NCBI GenBank assembly: GCA_036479115.1
Contig: JAZGFD010000140.1
Location: 1 to 38,952 of the forward strand
Origin: UBA7328 sp036479115
GTDB taxonomy: Bacteria > Bacteroidota > Bacteroidia > Chitinophagales > Saprospiraceae
Length of the DNA: 38,952 bases
Reading direction: 5' to 3'
Below the pieces are notes generated by a model that saw only the letters and a list, made by a program, of their open reading frames with translations, did not search any database and was not told the DNA's origin. Of the stretch, positions 16,525 through 25,830 are shown piece after piece (the first letter of the stretch is position 1; the number at the start of each line of letters is the position of its first letter). The translations under genes and the position numbers were made by a program.

Positions 16525-16911
16525 CTAAAACCACAATTTTACATCCCCTCTAAAACCTGCATCTACATAACTGATTACAATCTCACTTCCAGAAGCAATA
16601 GGCTTTATACACATAAAGCGTATTTCTTGATTCTGAATATCTATTTCAAAAGCCGCATTTGGTACTTCGCTGTGATTATAAAGAGAACCATACCCTAAGG
16701 CTATAGCACCTTGTCCTCTTTTTTCTCCCCAAAGGAAATAATAATCATGCAGGTAAGTAGTGTGTATTTTTATTAAATCTTCTTTAGTAAACACGATAAC
16801 AGGACATACTTCTATCAAGTCACCTGCTCTAATTTCTACTGCTGAGTGTACACACCTTCCTTTATTAGGGTCACAAATAATAAAAAGACCTGGCATTTGA
16901 GTTGCTCTCAT
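16525..16911 (-). CDS. SET domain protein, small stand-alone type
   Basis: The 128-aa protein is nearly all SET domain. GLFIICDPNKGRCVHSAVEI is the N-terminal strand region. GYGSLYNHSEVPNAAF carries the SAM-binding NHSxxPN motif (79-85). ASGSEIVISYVDA matches the GEEL..SY end motif (Tyr115). SET proteins transfer methyl groups from S-adenosylmethionine to lysine. Short bacterial versions of this kind are common, and their substrates are largely unknown. No partner gene lies beside it; the start ATG at 16911 gives a complete domain. The 3' side is a repeat-containing spacer. Confidence 0.8.
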   Translation of the reverse strand: MRATQMPGLFIICDPNKGRCVHSAVEIRAGDLIEVCPVIVFTKEDLIKIHTTYLHDYYFLWGEKRGQGAIALGYGSLYNHSEVPNAAFEIDIQNQEIRFMCIKPIASGSEIVISYVDAGFRGDVKLWF

Positions 16912-17016
16912 TTTTATGTGTTGTTATTATGGGGATCAGTTTAATAGGGTTGGCTTTTTAGGCGCCGCAATCTACTGATTGGATATTTACAAGATAGGGT
17001 TTTTGTTTTAGCAATT

Positions 17017-17069
17017 TTGAGTCCACTCCGGAAACACACAAAATCAAAATTGAGTCCACTCCGGAAACA
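17017..17069 (+). repeat. Tandem pair of identical 20-bp family C ends
   Basis: TTGAGTCCACTCCGGAAACA occurs exactly at 17017-17036 and at 17050-17069, a 33-base period. The second copy leads into the family C body; the first looks like a duplicated end or the end of a lost neighbouring element. Confidence 0.6.
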
Positions 17070-17192
17070 GACATTTTTCACAAAATGAGTTGTTTTGGAT
17101 GAGATTTACATTTATTGAGATTCGGTGATGCCTGAATATCAGCTAGAGTTCTAATTTTGGTGCGTTTTCGTTCAGACACTACTCACACTTCA
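17050..17192 (+). repeat. Family C element
   Basis: After the terminal motif it reads TTTTTCACAAAATGAGTTGT and GATTCGGTGATGCCTGAATA (17119 on), then TTCTAATTTTGGTGCGTTTT and CGTTCAGACACTACT. The same blocks in the same order occur near 20.8 kb (first two) and 37.6 kb (last two). No coding potential. Confidence 0.5.
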
Positions 17193-17210
17193 TTTATCAT
17201 AACTCTGCTG

Positions 17211-17268
17211 ATGTGTAGCCAGAAAGTTTGTCTTTTTTTATCAAAATTGATACCACCTAGGTTGTTAC
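17211..17268. repeat. Chimeric repeat: family B start joined to a family A end
   Basis: ATGTGTAGCCAGAAAGTTTG matches the start of family B (compare 34735 and 37427). After TCTTTTTTTA it changes to TCAAAATTGATACCACCTAG then GTTGTTAC, the inverted left end of family A. It is 58 bp long and lies upstream of the CBS-pair gene. Confidence 0.5.
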
Positions 17269-17355
17269 CTTTTATCAAGTGTCACCAAATTTTCTTATTT
17301 TAAGTGAATTCTTGTTCATAGGTTCTGAAAAGCAGGACGCAAAGTAAACCAACTT

Positions 17356-17820
17356 ATGAAAAACTTTAAAAATAAAATTACGGCTCCAAACCCTAAAAAC
17401 AGACAACTTAAGGCTCCATCAGTCACAGAGTATATGGTAAGTAAACTCATCACATTTACTCCTGAAACTGAGATAAAAGATGTCATTGAATCGTTACTTA
17501 AAAATAGAATTACAGGAGCTCCTGTACTCAATGCTAAAAAAGAAGTTGTGGGTCTCATTGATGATAAAGATTGTTTGAACACACTCGTCGGAGGGGCATT
17601 TTATAATCATCCTATATCTAAAGATACTGTGGCCAATTACATGTCAAATGTGATGAAAACAATTACCGTAAATGAAGACATTTTGGATGTTGCAAATATC
17701 TTTTTAAGGACTCCCTATAAGAGGTTAATGGTGCTTGATGAGGACGGAAAGTTAGTAGGCCAAATAAGCCGTAGAGATATATTAAGAGCAATAAAGGACT
17801 TGAAGCCTACTACTTGGTAG
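17356..17820 (+). CDS. CBS-pair domain protein
   Basis: The 154-aa protein consists of two CBS motifs, about residues 21-78 (VTEYMVSKLITFTPETEI...GAPVLNAKKEVVGLID) and 93-148 (VANYMSNVMKTITVNEDI...KRLMVLDEDGKLVGQISRRD). Such Bateman modules bind adenine nucleotides and regulate partner proteins. No catalytic or transport domain is attached, so the partner must be elsewhere. The basic first 20 residues are a short tail. It converges with clpB; the 100-base gap contains an imperfect hairpin (AAAGTAGA and TCTACTTC) that might terminate both. Confidence 0.85.
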   Translation: MKNFKNKITAPNPKNRQLKAPSVTEYMVSKLITFTPETEIKDVIESLLKNRITGAPVLNAKKEVVGLIDDKDCLNTLVGGAFYNHPISKDTVANYMSNVMKTITVNEDILDVANIFLRTPYKRLMVLDEDGKLVGQISRRDILRAIKDLKPTTW

Positions 17821-17920
17821 TGCTTTGGGGCTCTGGTTTGGTCAAAATAAAAGAAAGTAGAAAAGAATCAATAATTCCGCTCTACTTCCTTAATTATTTG
17901 GTTTAGCGGTTTTCAAATCT

Positions 17921-20542
17921 CTACTCAGCTACGGGGCCCGCTTTTACATCAAATGTCATCCCTTTATTATTAACACCTACTTTTATCGTATCACCTTCAT
18001 CTGCTTTTCCAGAAAGCAAAAGTTTTGACAATTCATTCACCAATTCCTTTTGAATTACCCTTTTCATCGGCCTTGCTCCAAATTGTGGGTCATATCCTAA
18101 CATTGCCAAATGATCCATGGCCTTATCGGTTATATCCAGCGTAATGCTCCGAGCTGCTAAATTTTTTCTGAGTTTTTTCATCATGAGCCCTGCTATTTTT
18201 TTTATCTCATCCTTAGTCAGAGGCAAGAACATGATTTTATCATCAATCCTATTTAGAAATTCGGGACGCAAATTGTCTTTTAGTACTTCAAAAACCTCTG
18301 CCTTTGTAGTATCGATTATCTCTTGTCTGTGTTTATCCCCTAAAGCATCCAGGTCTTCAAAATTATCCAATATCGTTTGGGCTCCCATATTGGAAGTCAT
18401 AATGATAATAGCGTTTTTAAAATTGGCTGTTCGGCCTTTATTGTCAGTGAGTCTTCCATCATCTAATACTTGCAAAAGAACATTAAATACATCAGGGTGA
18501 GCCTTTTCTATTTCATCTAATAGGACAATAGAGTACGGTCTTCTTCGCACCGCTTCCGTAAGTTGTCCGCCTTCTTCATATCCCACATATCCCGGAGGTG
18601 CACCTACGAGCCTTGATACAGCATGTTTCTCTTGAAATTCACTCATGTCAATCCGGGTCATTGCCTTTTCGTCATCAAATAGAACTTCTGCCAAAGACTT
18701 AGCCAATTCTGTTTTTCCTACTCCAGTAGGGCCTAAGAAAATAAATGACCCAATGGGCTTATTGGCATCCTGTAGCCCAGCCCTACTTCTCCTAATTGCA
18801 TCACAGACAGCTACTACTGCTTCTTTCTGACCAATGAGCCTTTGGCCAATGACCTCCTCCAGGTTTAACAATTTTTCTTTTTCACTTTGTAGCATTTTAG
18901 TCACAGGTATCCCTGTCCATTTAGATACCACCTCCGCAATGTCGTCACTTGTGACCTCTTCGTTGGTGAAACGGTCTCCTTCTGGGAGCTTAGATAGTTT
19001 TTCTTCTTCAGTTTTGAGCTCTGCCTCTTTTTCTTTCAGGTCGCCATATTTTATTTTTGCTACCTTTTCAAAGTTTCCTTCTCGTTCTGCTTTTTCCGCT
19101 TCATATTCTAAATCTTCCATGCTTTTTTTTATGGCTTGCATGGTGTCCACTATCTCTTTTTCATTTTTCCAAGCCGCTGTTCTAGAGTCTAAAACCTGCT
19201 TTACATTGGCTATCTGTTCCTGTATTCTTTTCAGTTTTTTTGTATTCTTCTCTCGTTTTATTCCTTCTTTTTCTATTTCCAATTGTCGCACTTTTCTATC
19301 CAGTTCGTCTATTTCTTCTGGCACACTATCCAGTTCTAGTCTCAATTTGGCAGCAGCCTCGTCAATAAGATCAATAGCCTTATCTGGCAATTTTCGCTCT
19401 GTTATATACCGATGTGAAAGCTCAGCAGCAGCTACCAGAGCTTCATCTAGAATATCAATCTTATGATATACTTCATATTTATCTTGTATCCCTCTAAGAA
19501 TAGAAATCGTCTCCTCCACACTTGGTTCATCTATAAATATGGTCTGAAACCTTCTCACTAAAGCTTTATCCTTTTCAAAATATTTTTGATACTCATCAAA
19601 AGTAGTCGCACCTATTGTTCTTAATTCTCCACGAGCCAGAGCAGGTTTTAAAATATTAGCGGCATCCATAGCCCCATTGCCTCCTCCTGCACCAATTAGG
19701 GTATGTATCTCATCTACGAAAAGAATGATTTCTCCATCACTACTATTTACTTCTTTTACTACAGCCTTTAGCCTCTCTTCAAATTCTCCCTTGTACTTCG
19801 CTCCTGCTATCAGAGAGGAGATGTCTAACGAATAGAGTTGTTTGCTTCTCAAGTTTTCAGGTACATCCTGATTGACAATACGCCAAGCTAGACCTTCTAC
19901 TATTGCGGTCTTTCCCACACCAGCATCTCCTATAAGGATGGGGTTATTTTTCTTCCTTCTTGATAAAATATGAAGCATCCTTCTGATTTCTTCGTCTCTA
20001 CCAATTATAGGGTCAAGTTTGCCTTCTTCTACTCTTTGGTTTAGGTTGATCGCAAATTTCTTTAAAGCATTATACTGATTATCGCCTTGTTGGTCCGTCA
20101 CTTTTCTTCCTTTTCTGAGCTCATTGATGGCCATTTTCATTCCCTTTTCAGTAGCACCTGCATCTTTTAATATTCGAGCAGCTTTATCCTTGCCTTTAAG
20201 AATGGCTAGCAGAACCAATTCTACAGATATAAAATCATCGCCAAACTCTTTGAGCATTTTTTTTGCTCTTGCTAAAGCAGCGTTAGAGTCATTGGTAAGG
20301 TATTGTTTGTCCGTTCCTTCTACTTTTGGAAAAGTCTCAAGAGCCTTATTCAAGTCTCTTTTAATATTAATCATATTGACACCCATTTTCTTAAATAGAA
20401 AACTGGTCAAATCTTCGTCAATATCTAGTATTCCTTTTATTATATGTACAGTATCTACTGATTGTTGGTTTAGTCCTCCCGCTATTTGTTGGCTTTTAAG
20501 GATTGATTCTTGTGCTTTTACTGTGAAGTTGTCGTATGTCAT
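17921..20542 (-). CDS. clpB: ATP-dependent disaggregase ClpB
   Basis: The 873-aa product has the full ClpB layout. A Clp N-domain pair comes first (residues 1-145), then AAA+ module 1 with GDAGVGKT (205-212), VDEIHTLIGAGG and GATTFDEYQKYFEKD. A long coiled-coil middle domain (about 405-525) follows, then AAA+ module 2 with GPTGVGKT, LLDEIEKAHPDVFN and the LNRIDD sensor region. The middle domain distinguishes it from ClpA/ClpC, and no ClpP-binding IGF/L loop is needed. It resolubilises aggregated proteins with DnaK in the cytoplasm. It is transcribed alone. I see no clear CIRCE or HrcA site in the upstream region. Confidence 0.95.
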   Translation of the reverse strand: MTYDNFTVKAQESILKSQQIAGGLNQQSVDTVHIIKGILDIDEDLTSFLFKKMGVNMINIKRDLNKALETFPKVEGTDKQYLTNDSNAALARAKKMLKEFGDDFISVELVLLAILKGKDKAARILKDAGATEKGMKMAINELRKGRKVTDQQGDNQYNALKKFAINLNQRVEEGKLDPIIGRDEEIRRMLHILSRRKKNNPILIGDAGVGKTAIVEGLAWRIVNQDVPENLRSKQLYSLDISSLIAGAKYKGEFEERLKAVVKEVNSSDGEIILFVDEIHTLIGAGGGNGAMDAANILKPALARGELRTIGATTFDEYQKYFEKDKALVRRFQTIFIDEPSVEETISILRGIQDKYEVYHKIDILDEALVAAAELSHRYITERKLPDKAIDLIDEAAAKLRLELDSVPEEIDELDRKVRQLEIEKEGIKREKNTKKLKRIQEQIANVKQVLDSRTAAWKNEKEIVDTMQAIKKSMEDLEYEAEKAEREGNFEKVAKIKYGDLKEKEAELKTEEEKLSKLPEGDRFTNEEVTSDDIAEVVSKWTGIPVTKMLQSEKEKLLNLEEVIGQRLIGQKEAVVAVCDAIRRSRAGLQDANKPIGSFIFLGPTGVGKTELAKSLAEVLFDDEKAMTRIDMSEFQEKHAVSRLVGAPPGYVGYEEGGQLTEAVRRRPYSIVLLDEIEKAHPDVFNVLLQVLDDGRLTDNKGRTANFKNAIIIMTSNMGAQTILDNFEDLDALGDKHRQEIIDTTKAEVFEVLKDNLRPEFLNRIDDKIMFLPLTKDEIKKIAGLMMKKLRKNLAARSITLDITDKAMDHLAMLGYDPQFGARPMKRVIQKELVNELSKLLLSGKADEGDTIKVGVNNKGMTFDVKAGPVAE

Positions 20543-20766
20543 TTTCTTAGTCTGTTTTTATAGTTTGTGATTTCTGATTCTTACATTAAATTTAAGATCA
20601 AAAGATAATCCAATTGGGAAACGTATAGCGTTATGTGCCAAAATGTCAGCAAATATTAATATTTAAATGCCAAACAGGCAGTTTGTTCTGTTTTAATAAA
20701 AGGTTGGCTCATACCTTTCTTGCAATAAATTAATAAGTATTGCCAGAAGTTCACAATTAATTAAGA

Positions 20767-20930
20767 TTGAGCCTGCCCTGAAATAGGTAATTTTCACAAA
20801 ATGAATTGTTTAGATAATATTATCATTTTCTTAGATTTGTTGATACCTGAGTGCCAATCAACAAATTGAAAAAGAGAATAAGATCACTAAAAGAAACCTT
20901 TTATATTTTTTATGTTTGGAGTGGGCTTAA
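20767..20930. mobile_element. Family C element with recognisable inverted ends (164 bp)
   Basis: The left end is TTGAGCCTGCCCTGAAATA and the reverse complement of the right end is TTAAGCCCACTCCAAACATA. The interior has TTTTCACAAAATGAATTGTT as in the 17.05-kb copy. A perfect 10-bp hairpin, ATTTGTTGAT (20835-20844) and ATCAACAAAT (20857-20866), spans the block that is GATTCGGTGATGCCTGAATA in that copy. It lies upstream of clpB. Confidence 0.5.
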
Positions 20931-20944
20931 GATTCACTAACGTA

Positions 20945-21085
20945 TAAAATAAGTTAGTAATAGCACTGCTATTAAGCCAAAATTTGCCCGTCTACAGGCT
21001 GGTAGAAGTCTCGTTTCACAAGAAAAATCAGCTGTTTTTTTTTCTCCCATTTAGCAAGAAGGTCTCAAAAGTACGACAACTAAAT
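20945..21085 (+). repeat. Probable decayed family A copy
   Basis: It keeps the internal hairpin TAATAGC-act-GCTATTA (20958-20974) and a TCTCAAAAGTACGACAACTA right-end-like stretch near 21062, but the left end is not recognisable. It lies in the 798-base gap between clpB and prolyl oligopeptidase, which holds no gene. Confidence 0.3.
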
Positions 21086-21133
21086 TGTCCTTAATCCCTC
21101 GCGTTTCTATAATTTAAGAACTCTTTAAAAAAT

Positions 21134-21245
21134 GTTGTTATTCAAATGGGGCTATTTTGGATAAAAAAATTCTTTTGCTACCATATTTCAGCTATTTTTT
21201 TCGCCATAGCTCTGCTATGTCTCAAAAGCGCCCACCTGTAGTTAC
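21134..21245 (+). repeat. Family A element, short copy (about 112 bp)
   Basis: The left end is degraded (GTTGTTATTCAAATGGGGCT). TTTTGGATAAAAAAATTCTT and CTACCATATTTCAGCTATTT follow, then the hairpin CATAGC-tct-GCTATG (21205-21219) and CTCAAAAGCGCCCACCTGTA then GTTAC. It ends 96 bases from the prolyl oligopeptidase stop codon. Confidence 0.6.
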
Positions 21246-21340
21246 AAATGTGACTACACAACCACAGTCAAATTTTGTTAAAAAGTACTGCGACTATGTA
21301 GTTACTAAAAGAATAACTCTTTGTTTTTTTACAAAAAATA

Positions 21341-23482
21341 TCAATTCAAAACCTTCCTTCCCAGGGCTGGTTTGAGTCCCATGTTTTCCCAAACAAAAGA
21401 ATACATGTCAGCAGCCAGTTCTATCTGTTGTTTGGTAGATACTGAGCCATGACCAGCATTGGTTTCTATTCTTATCATTACTGGATTAGGGCCATTATGA
21501 GCGGCTTGCAGTCTGGCGGCAAATTTAAAAGAATGTGCTGGCACTACTCTGTCATCATGATCAGCGGTAGTGACCATTGTAGCTGGATAAGCAGTACCAT
21601 CTTTTAACGCATGGTAAGGTGAATATTTTTTTAAATATTGAAACATCTCAGGAGAGTCCTGCGCCGTACCATAATCAGCTGCCCAGCCTGCTCCTGCTGT
21701 GAAAGTATGGTACCTTAACATATCCATTACGCCTACAGCTGGTAGTGCTACTTTGGCCAAATCTGGTCGTTGTGTCATTGTAGCTCCTACAAGTAATCCT
21801 CCATTGCTTCCACCTGCTATAGCAAGGTGATCACTGTCAGTATATTTATTATTGATAAGATACTCCGCGGCAGCTATAAAATCGTCAAATACGTTTTGCT
21901 TCTTCATCTTTGTGCCAGCCAGATGCCATTCCTCGCCATATTCTCCGCCACCTCTGAGGTTAGGCATAGCATATATTCCTCCATTTTCTAACCATGATAT
22001 ACGAGATGCGCTAAAACTGGGTGTAAGGCTGATATTAAATCCTCCATAGGCATAAAGGTATGTCGGGTTTTTTCCATTTAATTTTAAGCCCTTTTTGTGT
22101 ACAATAAACATAGGCACCCTCGTACCGTCTTTGCTTTTATAGAAAATTTGATTTACCTCGTATTCACTTGGATCAAAATCTACATCTGATTGTTTGTGTA
22201 AAGTAGATGTTCCTTTGGCAATGTCATATTTAAAGATAGTGGTAGGATAGGTAAATGATGTAAAACCATAATAAAAGTCAGCATCATCCTTTTTTCCTCC
22301 AAATCCAAAAGCAGTACCTATTCCCGGTAGTTCTATTTCCCTTTCCTGATTACCTTGCATGTCATACTGCTTTACTTCTGTCTTAGCGTCCACTAGGTAA
22401 TCAGCGAAAAGCTTTCCACCTCCACTGCCTACATTTAGCACATTTTTAGTCTCGGGTATGATTTCCTTCCATGATGATTGATTTGGATTTGATAAGTTTA
22501 CTGAAACCAGTTTATAATTAGGGGCATCTATATTAGTCAACAAATAAAAAACACTTCCTTCATTGTGTACTACTGATGCTCTTTTAAAATAGTCATCTTG
22601 CAATTGAATAAATGGAGCATTTGCTATGCGCAAATCTTTAATATAAAGTTGGCTTCCACTTGTATTTTGAGAGGCATATACCATTAAATAATTCTCATCT
22701 TCTGTTACACCAGCACTTACGTACCTATTGGGTTGTTTTTTGCCGCCATAGATAAGTTCATCGGTGTTTTGGCCGTTGTTGAGTTTATGAAATTTTAATT
22801 TATGAAATTGTGTTTTTTCAGATAATTGACTTCCTTTAGGTTTGTCATAACTGCTGTAGTAAAATCCTGTGTTTCCTTGCCATGCCAAACCACTAAATTT
22901 CACATCTATAAGTGTATCTTCCACAATCTTTTTAGTTTCTGTCTCCATTACTATTACTTTTCTCCAGTCTGATCCCCCTTCTGTAATCATGTATGCTACC
23001 ATGCTTGCATCCTCAGTAAAGTACATCCCCCGTAGTGCTATTGTTCCATCATCAGAGAAGGTGTTTGGATCAAGAAAGACCACCGGTTCTTTTTTACTGC
23101 CTACTGGTGTGCGGTATACTACACTATGATCCTGTAAACCAGTATTTTTATAAAAATATTCATAACTGCCTTCTTTAAATGGTGCTGATACACGCTCATA
23201 ATCATATAATTCTTCTATCCTTTTCTGGAGATCATCCTTAAATTCTATTTTCTCTAAAAACCCATCAGTTATCTCATTTTGAGCGCTGACCCATGCTGCC
23301 GTCTCATCACTCATATCATCTTCTAGCCAATGATATGGATCAGGTACATCTACTTCATGATAAGTGTCTATATGTTCACTTTGATGTGTGGTTGGATATT
23401 CATAGGATTCTTGTTCCTTCATGTTTTTACAAGAGATAATGGATATAAATAATAGAAAAGAAAGAAGTTTAATGATATTCAT
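21341..23482 (-). CDS. Prolyl oligopeptidase (S9A family), lipoprotein-type signal
   Basis: The 713-aa enzyme starts with a lipobox-type signal (LLFISIISCKN, Cys18). A beta-propeller region precedes a C-terminal alpha/beta-hydrolase domain. The catalytic residues are visible: Ser559 in AGGSNGGLLVGA, Asp in ADHDDRVVPAH (about 641-645) and His678 in NAGHGSVST. Spacing and length agree with prolyl endopeptidases, which cleave after proline in short peptides. The lipoprotein signal places it in the periplasm or on the outer membrane, as is frequent in Bacteroidota. It is transcribed alone toward a repeat-filled spacer. Confidence 0.93.
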   Translation of the reverse strand: MNIIKLLSFLLFISIISCKNMKEQESYEYPTTHQSEHIDTYHEVDVPDPYHWLEDDMSDETAAWVSAQNEITDGFLEKIEFKDDLQKRIEELYDYERVSAPFKEGSYEYFYKNTGLQDHSVVYRTPVGSKKEPVVFLDPNTFSDDGTIALRGMYFTEDASMVAYMITEGGSDWRKVIVMETETKKIVEDTLIDVKFSGLAWQGNTGFYYSSYDKPKGSQLSEKTQFHKLKFHKLNNGQNTDELIYGGKKQPNRYVSAGVTEDENYLMVYASQNTSGSQLYIKDLRIANAPFIQLQDDYFKRASVVHNEGSVFYLLTNIDAPNYKLVSVNLSNPNQSSWKEIIPETKNVLNVGSGGGKLFADYLVDAKTEVKQYDMQGNQEREIELPGIGTAFGFGGKKDDADFYYGFTSFTYPTTIFKYDIAKGTSTLHKQSDVDFDPSEYEVNQIFYKSKDGTRVPMFIVHKKGLKLNGKNPTYLYAYGGFNISLTPSFSASRISWLENGGIYAMPNLRGGGEYGEEWHLAGTKMKKQNVFDDFIAAAEYLINNKYTDSDHLAIAGGSNGGLLVGATMTQRPDLAKVALPAVGVMDMLRYHTFTAGAGWAADYGTAQDSPEMFQYLKKYSPYHALKDGTAYPATMVTTADHDDRVVPAHSFKFAARLQAAHNGPNPVMIRIETNAGHGSVSTKQQIELAADMYSFVWENMGLKPALGRKVLN

Positions 23483-23739
23483 GATGATAATTTAGATATT
23501 TTTTTAATCTACTCTAGGCAAATTTTTATGCCATACAAACTAACATTGCTACACAAAGTAGTGAATAGATCCCTTAATAGAAAATGATAGATTATTTCAC
23601 AATAAATTTACCGCTTTGGTCGCTATTATTTGTCAACATTACAATCCTTTGATTTAAGTTGTCTCGGATTTCCCTAAAATAGATTCTATCTAATTAAAAT
23701 AAAAAAGGCGTCTGAGTCGTCTATTTATAGCACAGTTTT

Positions 23740-23747
23740 TAGATTTG
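23740..23747 (+). promoter_or_regulatory. -7 box (TAGATTTG) of the 51-aa membrane protein gene
   Basis: TAGATTTG matches TAnnTTTG and ends 19 bases before the ATG at 23767, implying a very short leader. No clear TTTG lies at the -33 position. The stretch from 23483 to here is otherwise empty of genes. Confidence 0.35.
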
Positions 23748-23766
23748 CATACAAATCACACTCAGA

Positions 23767-23922
23767 ATGGCATTAGCGGCGAATAATAAAAGAACATACT
23801 GGATAATTTTCCTTATTTCTACAGCAATTTGCATCTTTTTTCTAATGTTTTGGTCGGCTTGGTTTTGGGTGTGCTTACCATTTGTACTTACCTCTTTGGT
23901 CTTAGCGATGGACAAATTATAG
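23767..23922 (+). CDS. Small two-segment membrane protein (51 aa), unknown function
   Basis: An ATG opens a 51-codon frame ending in TAG. After a polar start (MALAANNKRTYW) come two hydrophobic segments, IIFLISTAICIFFLMFW and FWVCLPFVLTSLVLAM, with Trp residues at the interfaces and an MDKL tail. This composition is far from random for a short frame. A TAnnTTTG box lies just upstream. I do not recognise the family; it could be a small membrane-associated regulator. Confidence 0.5.
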   Translation: MALAANNKRTYWIIFLISTAICIFFLMFWSAWFWVCLPFVLTSLVLAMDKL

Positions 23923-24046
23923 TGTCCGTAGATACAGATTATTCAAATTAAAATTTTTATTCTCGGTTTGTATGAAAAATTAAAATTTTCATAAAGCACC
24001 TATTTGCTATTAACATAATCTGTCATATTATAGTCGCAATCTTAAA

Positions 24047-24090
24047 TAGCGGTTGAACGAAAACTCATCAAAACTAAAAATGATAGTTCT
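24047..24090 (-). repeat. Family C 3' block fragment, inverted
   Basis: On the minus strand it reads TTTTTAGTTTTGATGAGTTT then TCGTTCAACCGCTATTTAAG. This matches the end block of the family C copies at 17148-17192 and 37665-37697. It lies in the leader region of the 408-aa lipoprotein gene. Confidence 0.4.
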
Positions 24091-24118
24091 CTTATAACCA
24101 CGAAATAAACTTACAATC

Positions 24119-25345
24119 ATGAAAGCGACATTTTACACATTAGGAATTTTGATTTTGATGTTATACACATCTTGTAAGTCTGTACAAACATTGGTAGATA
24201 AAGGAGACTATGATGCCGCCATCGCATTGGCTACTAAAAAGATGAGAGGTGGTAAAGTCAAAAAGACCAAGCATATAAAATCTCTGGAAAAAGCATTTCT
24301 TAAAGTCAATAATGATGATCTTAATGAGATACACTACCTCCGGGATATAGATGACCTCGATGCACATGAACGAATTTTTGACATAGGTAAAAAGATTGCC
24401 TATAGACAAAAATTGGTGCGCCCATATCTTCCACTCGTAGGCAAAGACGGTTATCGAGGGCAGTTTAAATTTATTAATACAAACACTCTTTTATCCAGAG
24501 CGGCTAAAAAAATCACCTTGTTAAGTTATAACAAGGGTGTCGATTACCTCTCACGTGCCCGTAACTCAGGTTACAGCGAACATGCTAGAGCAGCATATTA
24601 TGCTTTTATGAGAGCCGCTGATTTTAATCCTGATTTTAATGAACTTGTAAAACTGCAAGATGAGGCTCGTGCGTTTGGGATAGATCATGTTTTAATAGAA
24701 ATTTTATTTGATAGTGATTTGTTTTTACCTTATGATATTGCTCATTATTTGAAAAGTGTGAGATACATTCCAAGATCAGAAAAATGGGTTCATTATTATA
24801 ATGAAAGTGACACTACATCATCTTTTGACTTCATTGCGAGATTAATAATTGATGATATTAATATCAGCCCAGAGCGCGAACGCAGACGAATTTTCTTTGA
24901 AGAAAAAGAAATTGAAGATGGAGAAGAATATGTATTAGATGATCGAGGAAATGTTGCTAAGGATTCTTTGGGAAATGATATAAAAAAGCCAAAATACACC
25001 TTGGTACAAGCTAAAATCAATGAAGTATCAAGAGAAAAATATCTTAATATACGTGCACAGTTGAAAATTGTAGACGTGAGAGATGGTCGAACATTGACCC
25101 AATTAATTACGGCTGAGGCAAAATTTGATGACTTGGTATGTATAGTGAGAGGGGATGAAAGAGCGCTAAGTGAAAAGACACAAAGGAGTGTAAAGGATTT
25201 TCCCTTAGACTTTCCAACTGATGCGGAACTTCTGCTTCAGACAGGTGATGAGATAAAGCAGGCATTCCGGTATAAACTTAATAAAATGATTAAAGAATAT
25301 CGGGATGACCAATATAAAGATTGCAGGTTTTCTTCTGCTTTTTGA
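24119..25345 (+). CDS. Unknown lipoprotein (408 aa)
   Basis: The product has a lipoprotein signal (MKATFYTLGILILMLYTSC, Cys19). Residues about 25-95 form a helical, TPR-like stretch (DKGDYDAAIALATKKMRGGK, then SLEKAFLKVNNDDLNEIHYL). A mixed alpha/beta body follows, with FMRAADFNPDFNELVKLQDEA (about residues 161-181), again TPR-like, and VQAKINEVSREKYLNIRAQL near residue 300. It ends with a basic tail. I recognise no named family, though it resembles lipoproteins seen only in Bacteroidota. It probably faces the periplasm. It is a single gene, followed after 140 bases by ytxJ on the same strand. Confidence 0.7.
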   Translation: MKATFYTLGILILMLYTSCKSVQTLVDKGDYDAAIALATKKMRGGKVKKTKHIKSLEKAFLKVNNDDLNEIHYLRDIDDLDAHERIFDIGKKIAYRQKLVRPYLPLVGKDGYRGQFKFINTNTLLSRAAKKITLLSYNKGVDYLSRARNSGYSEHARAAYYAFMRAADFNPDFNELVKLQDEARAFGIDHVLIEILFDSDLFLPYDIAHYLKSVRYIPRSEKWVHYYNESDTTSSFDFIARLIIDDINISPERERRRIFFEEKEIEDGEEYVLDDRGNVAKDSLGNDIKKPKYTLVQAKINEVSREKYLNIRAQLKIVDVRDGRTLTQLITAEAKFDDLVCIVRGDERALSEKTQRSVKDFPLDFPTDAELLLQTGDEIKQAFRYKLNKMIKEYRDDQYKDCRFSSAF

Positions 25346-25485
25346 AAGAATAAAGGGCTAATGAACAATTCTAATTATTTGGTTATTGGGGTTGATGAAT
25401 AACTATTGAAAATTATTTTTTTAACATTCGACTTTGGCACAAAAAACTAATGTGAAGCCTCTGAATTAAAAACTCATATATAATA

Positions 25486-25830
25486 ATGATAAGTACCTGG
25501 AAAATACTGGAAAATATAGAACAATTGGATCAAGCAATACAAGATTCGCATCAAAAACCTATCGTGTTTTTTAAACACAGTGTAACGTGTGGAATCAGTG
25601 CCAAAGCAAAATTCATGTTAGAACAAGGGTGGGGTTTTGATGAAGACTTGTTTGACTTTTACTATTTAGATTTGCTAAGCAACAGAGCTATTTCTAACGA
25701 AATAGCAAATCGTTTCAATGTACACCATAAATCACCCCAGATTATAATATTAAAAGGTGGGAAATCTGTGAAAGATATGTCACATCATAGGATCAGTGCA
25801 TCCTCATTAAAGAATGCATTGGATAAATAA
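25486..25830 (+). CDS. ytxJ: YtxJ-type monothiol bacilliredoxin
   Basis: The 114-aa thioredoxin-fold protein has one conserved cysteine in KHSVTCGISAKAKFMLE (Cys35), the YtxJ signature (compare 'HS..C.IS..A'). SPQIIILKGGKSVKDMSHHR covers the cis-Pro region. YtxJ proteins act on bacillithiol-modified cysteines in the cytoplasm, and bacillithiol is made by many Bacteroidota. The bacillithiol biosynthesis genes are not in this window. It follows the unknown lipoprotein on the same strand but is probably transcribed separately. Confidence 0.8.
   Translation: MISTWKILENIEQLDQAIQDSHQKPIVFFKHSVTCGISAKAKFMLEQGWGFDEDLFDFYYLDLLSNRAISNEIANRFNVHHKSPQIIILKGGKSVKDMSHHRISASSLKNALDK

Noticed and set aside
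18834..19466. 210-codon plus-strand frame opposite clpB
   Set aside because: It is antisense to the coiled-coil region of a well-supported clpB gene; its Ser/Phe-rich product is the typical mirror of Lys/Glu-rich codons.
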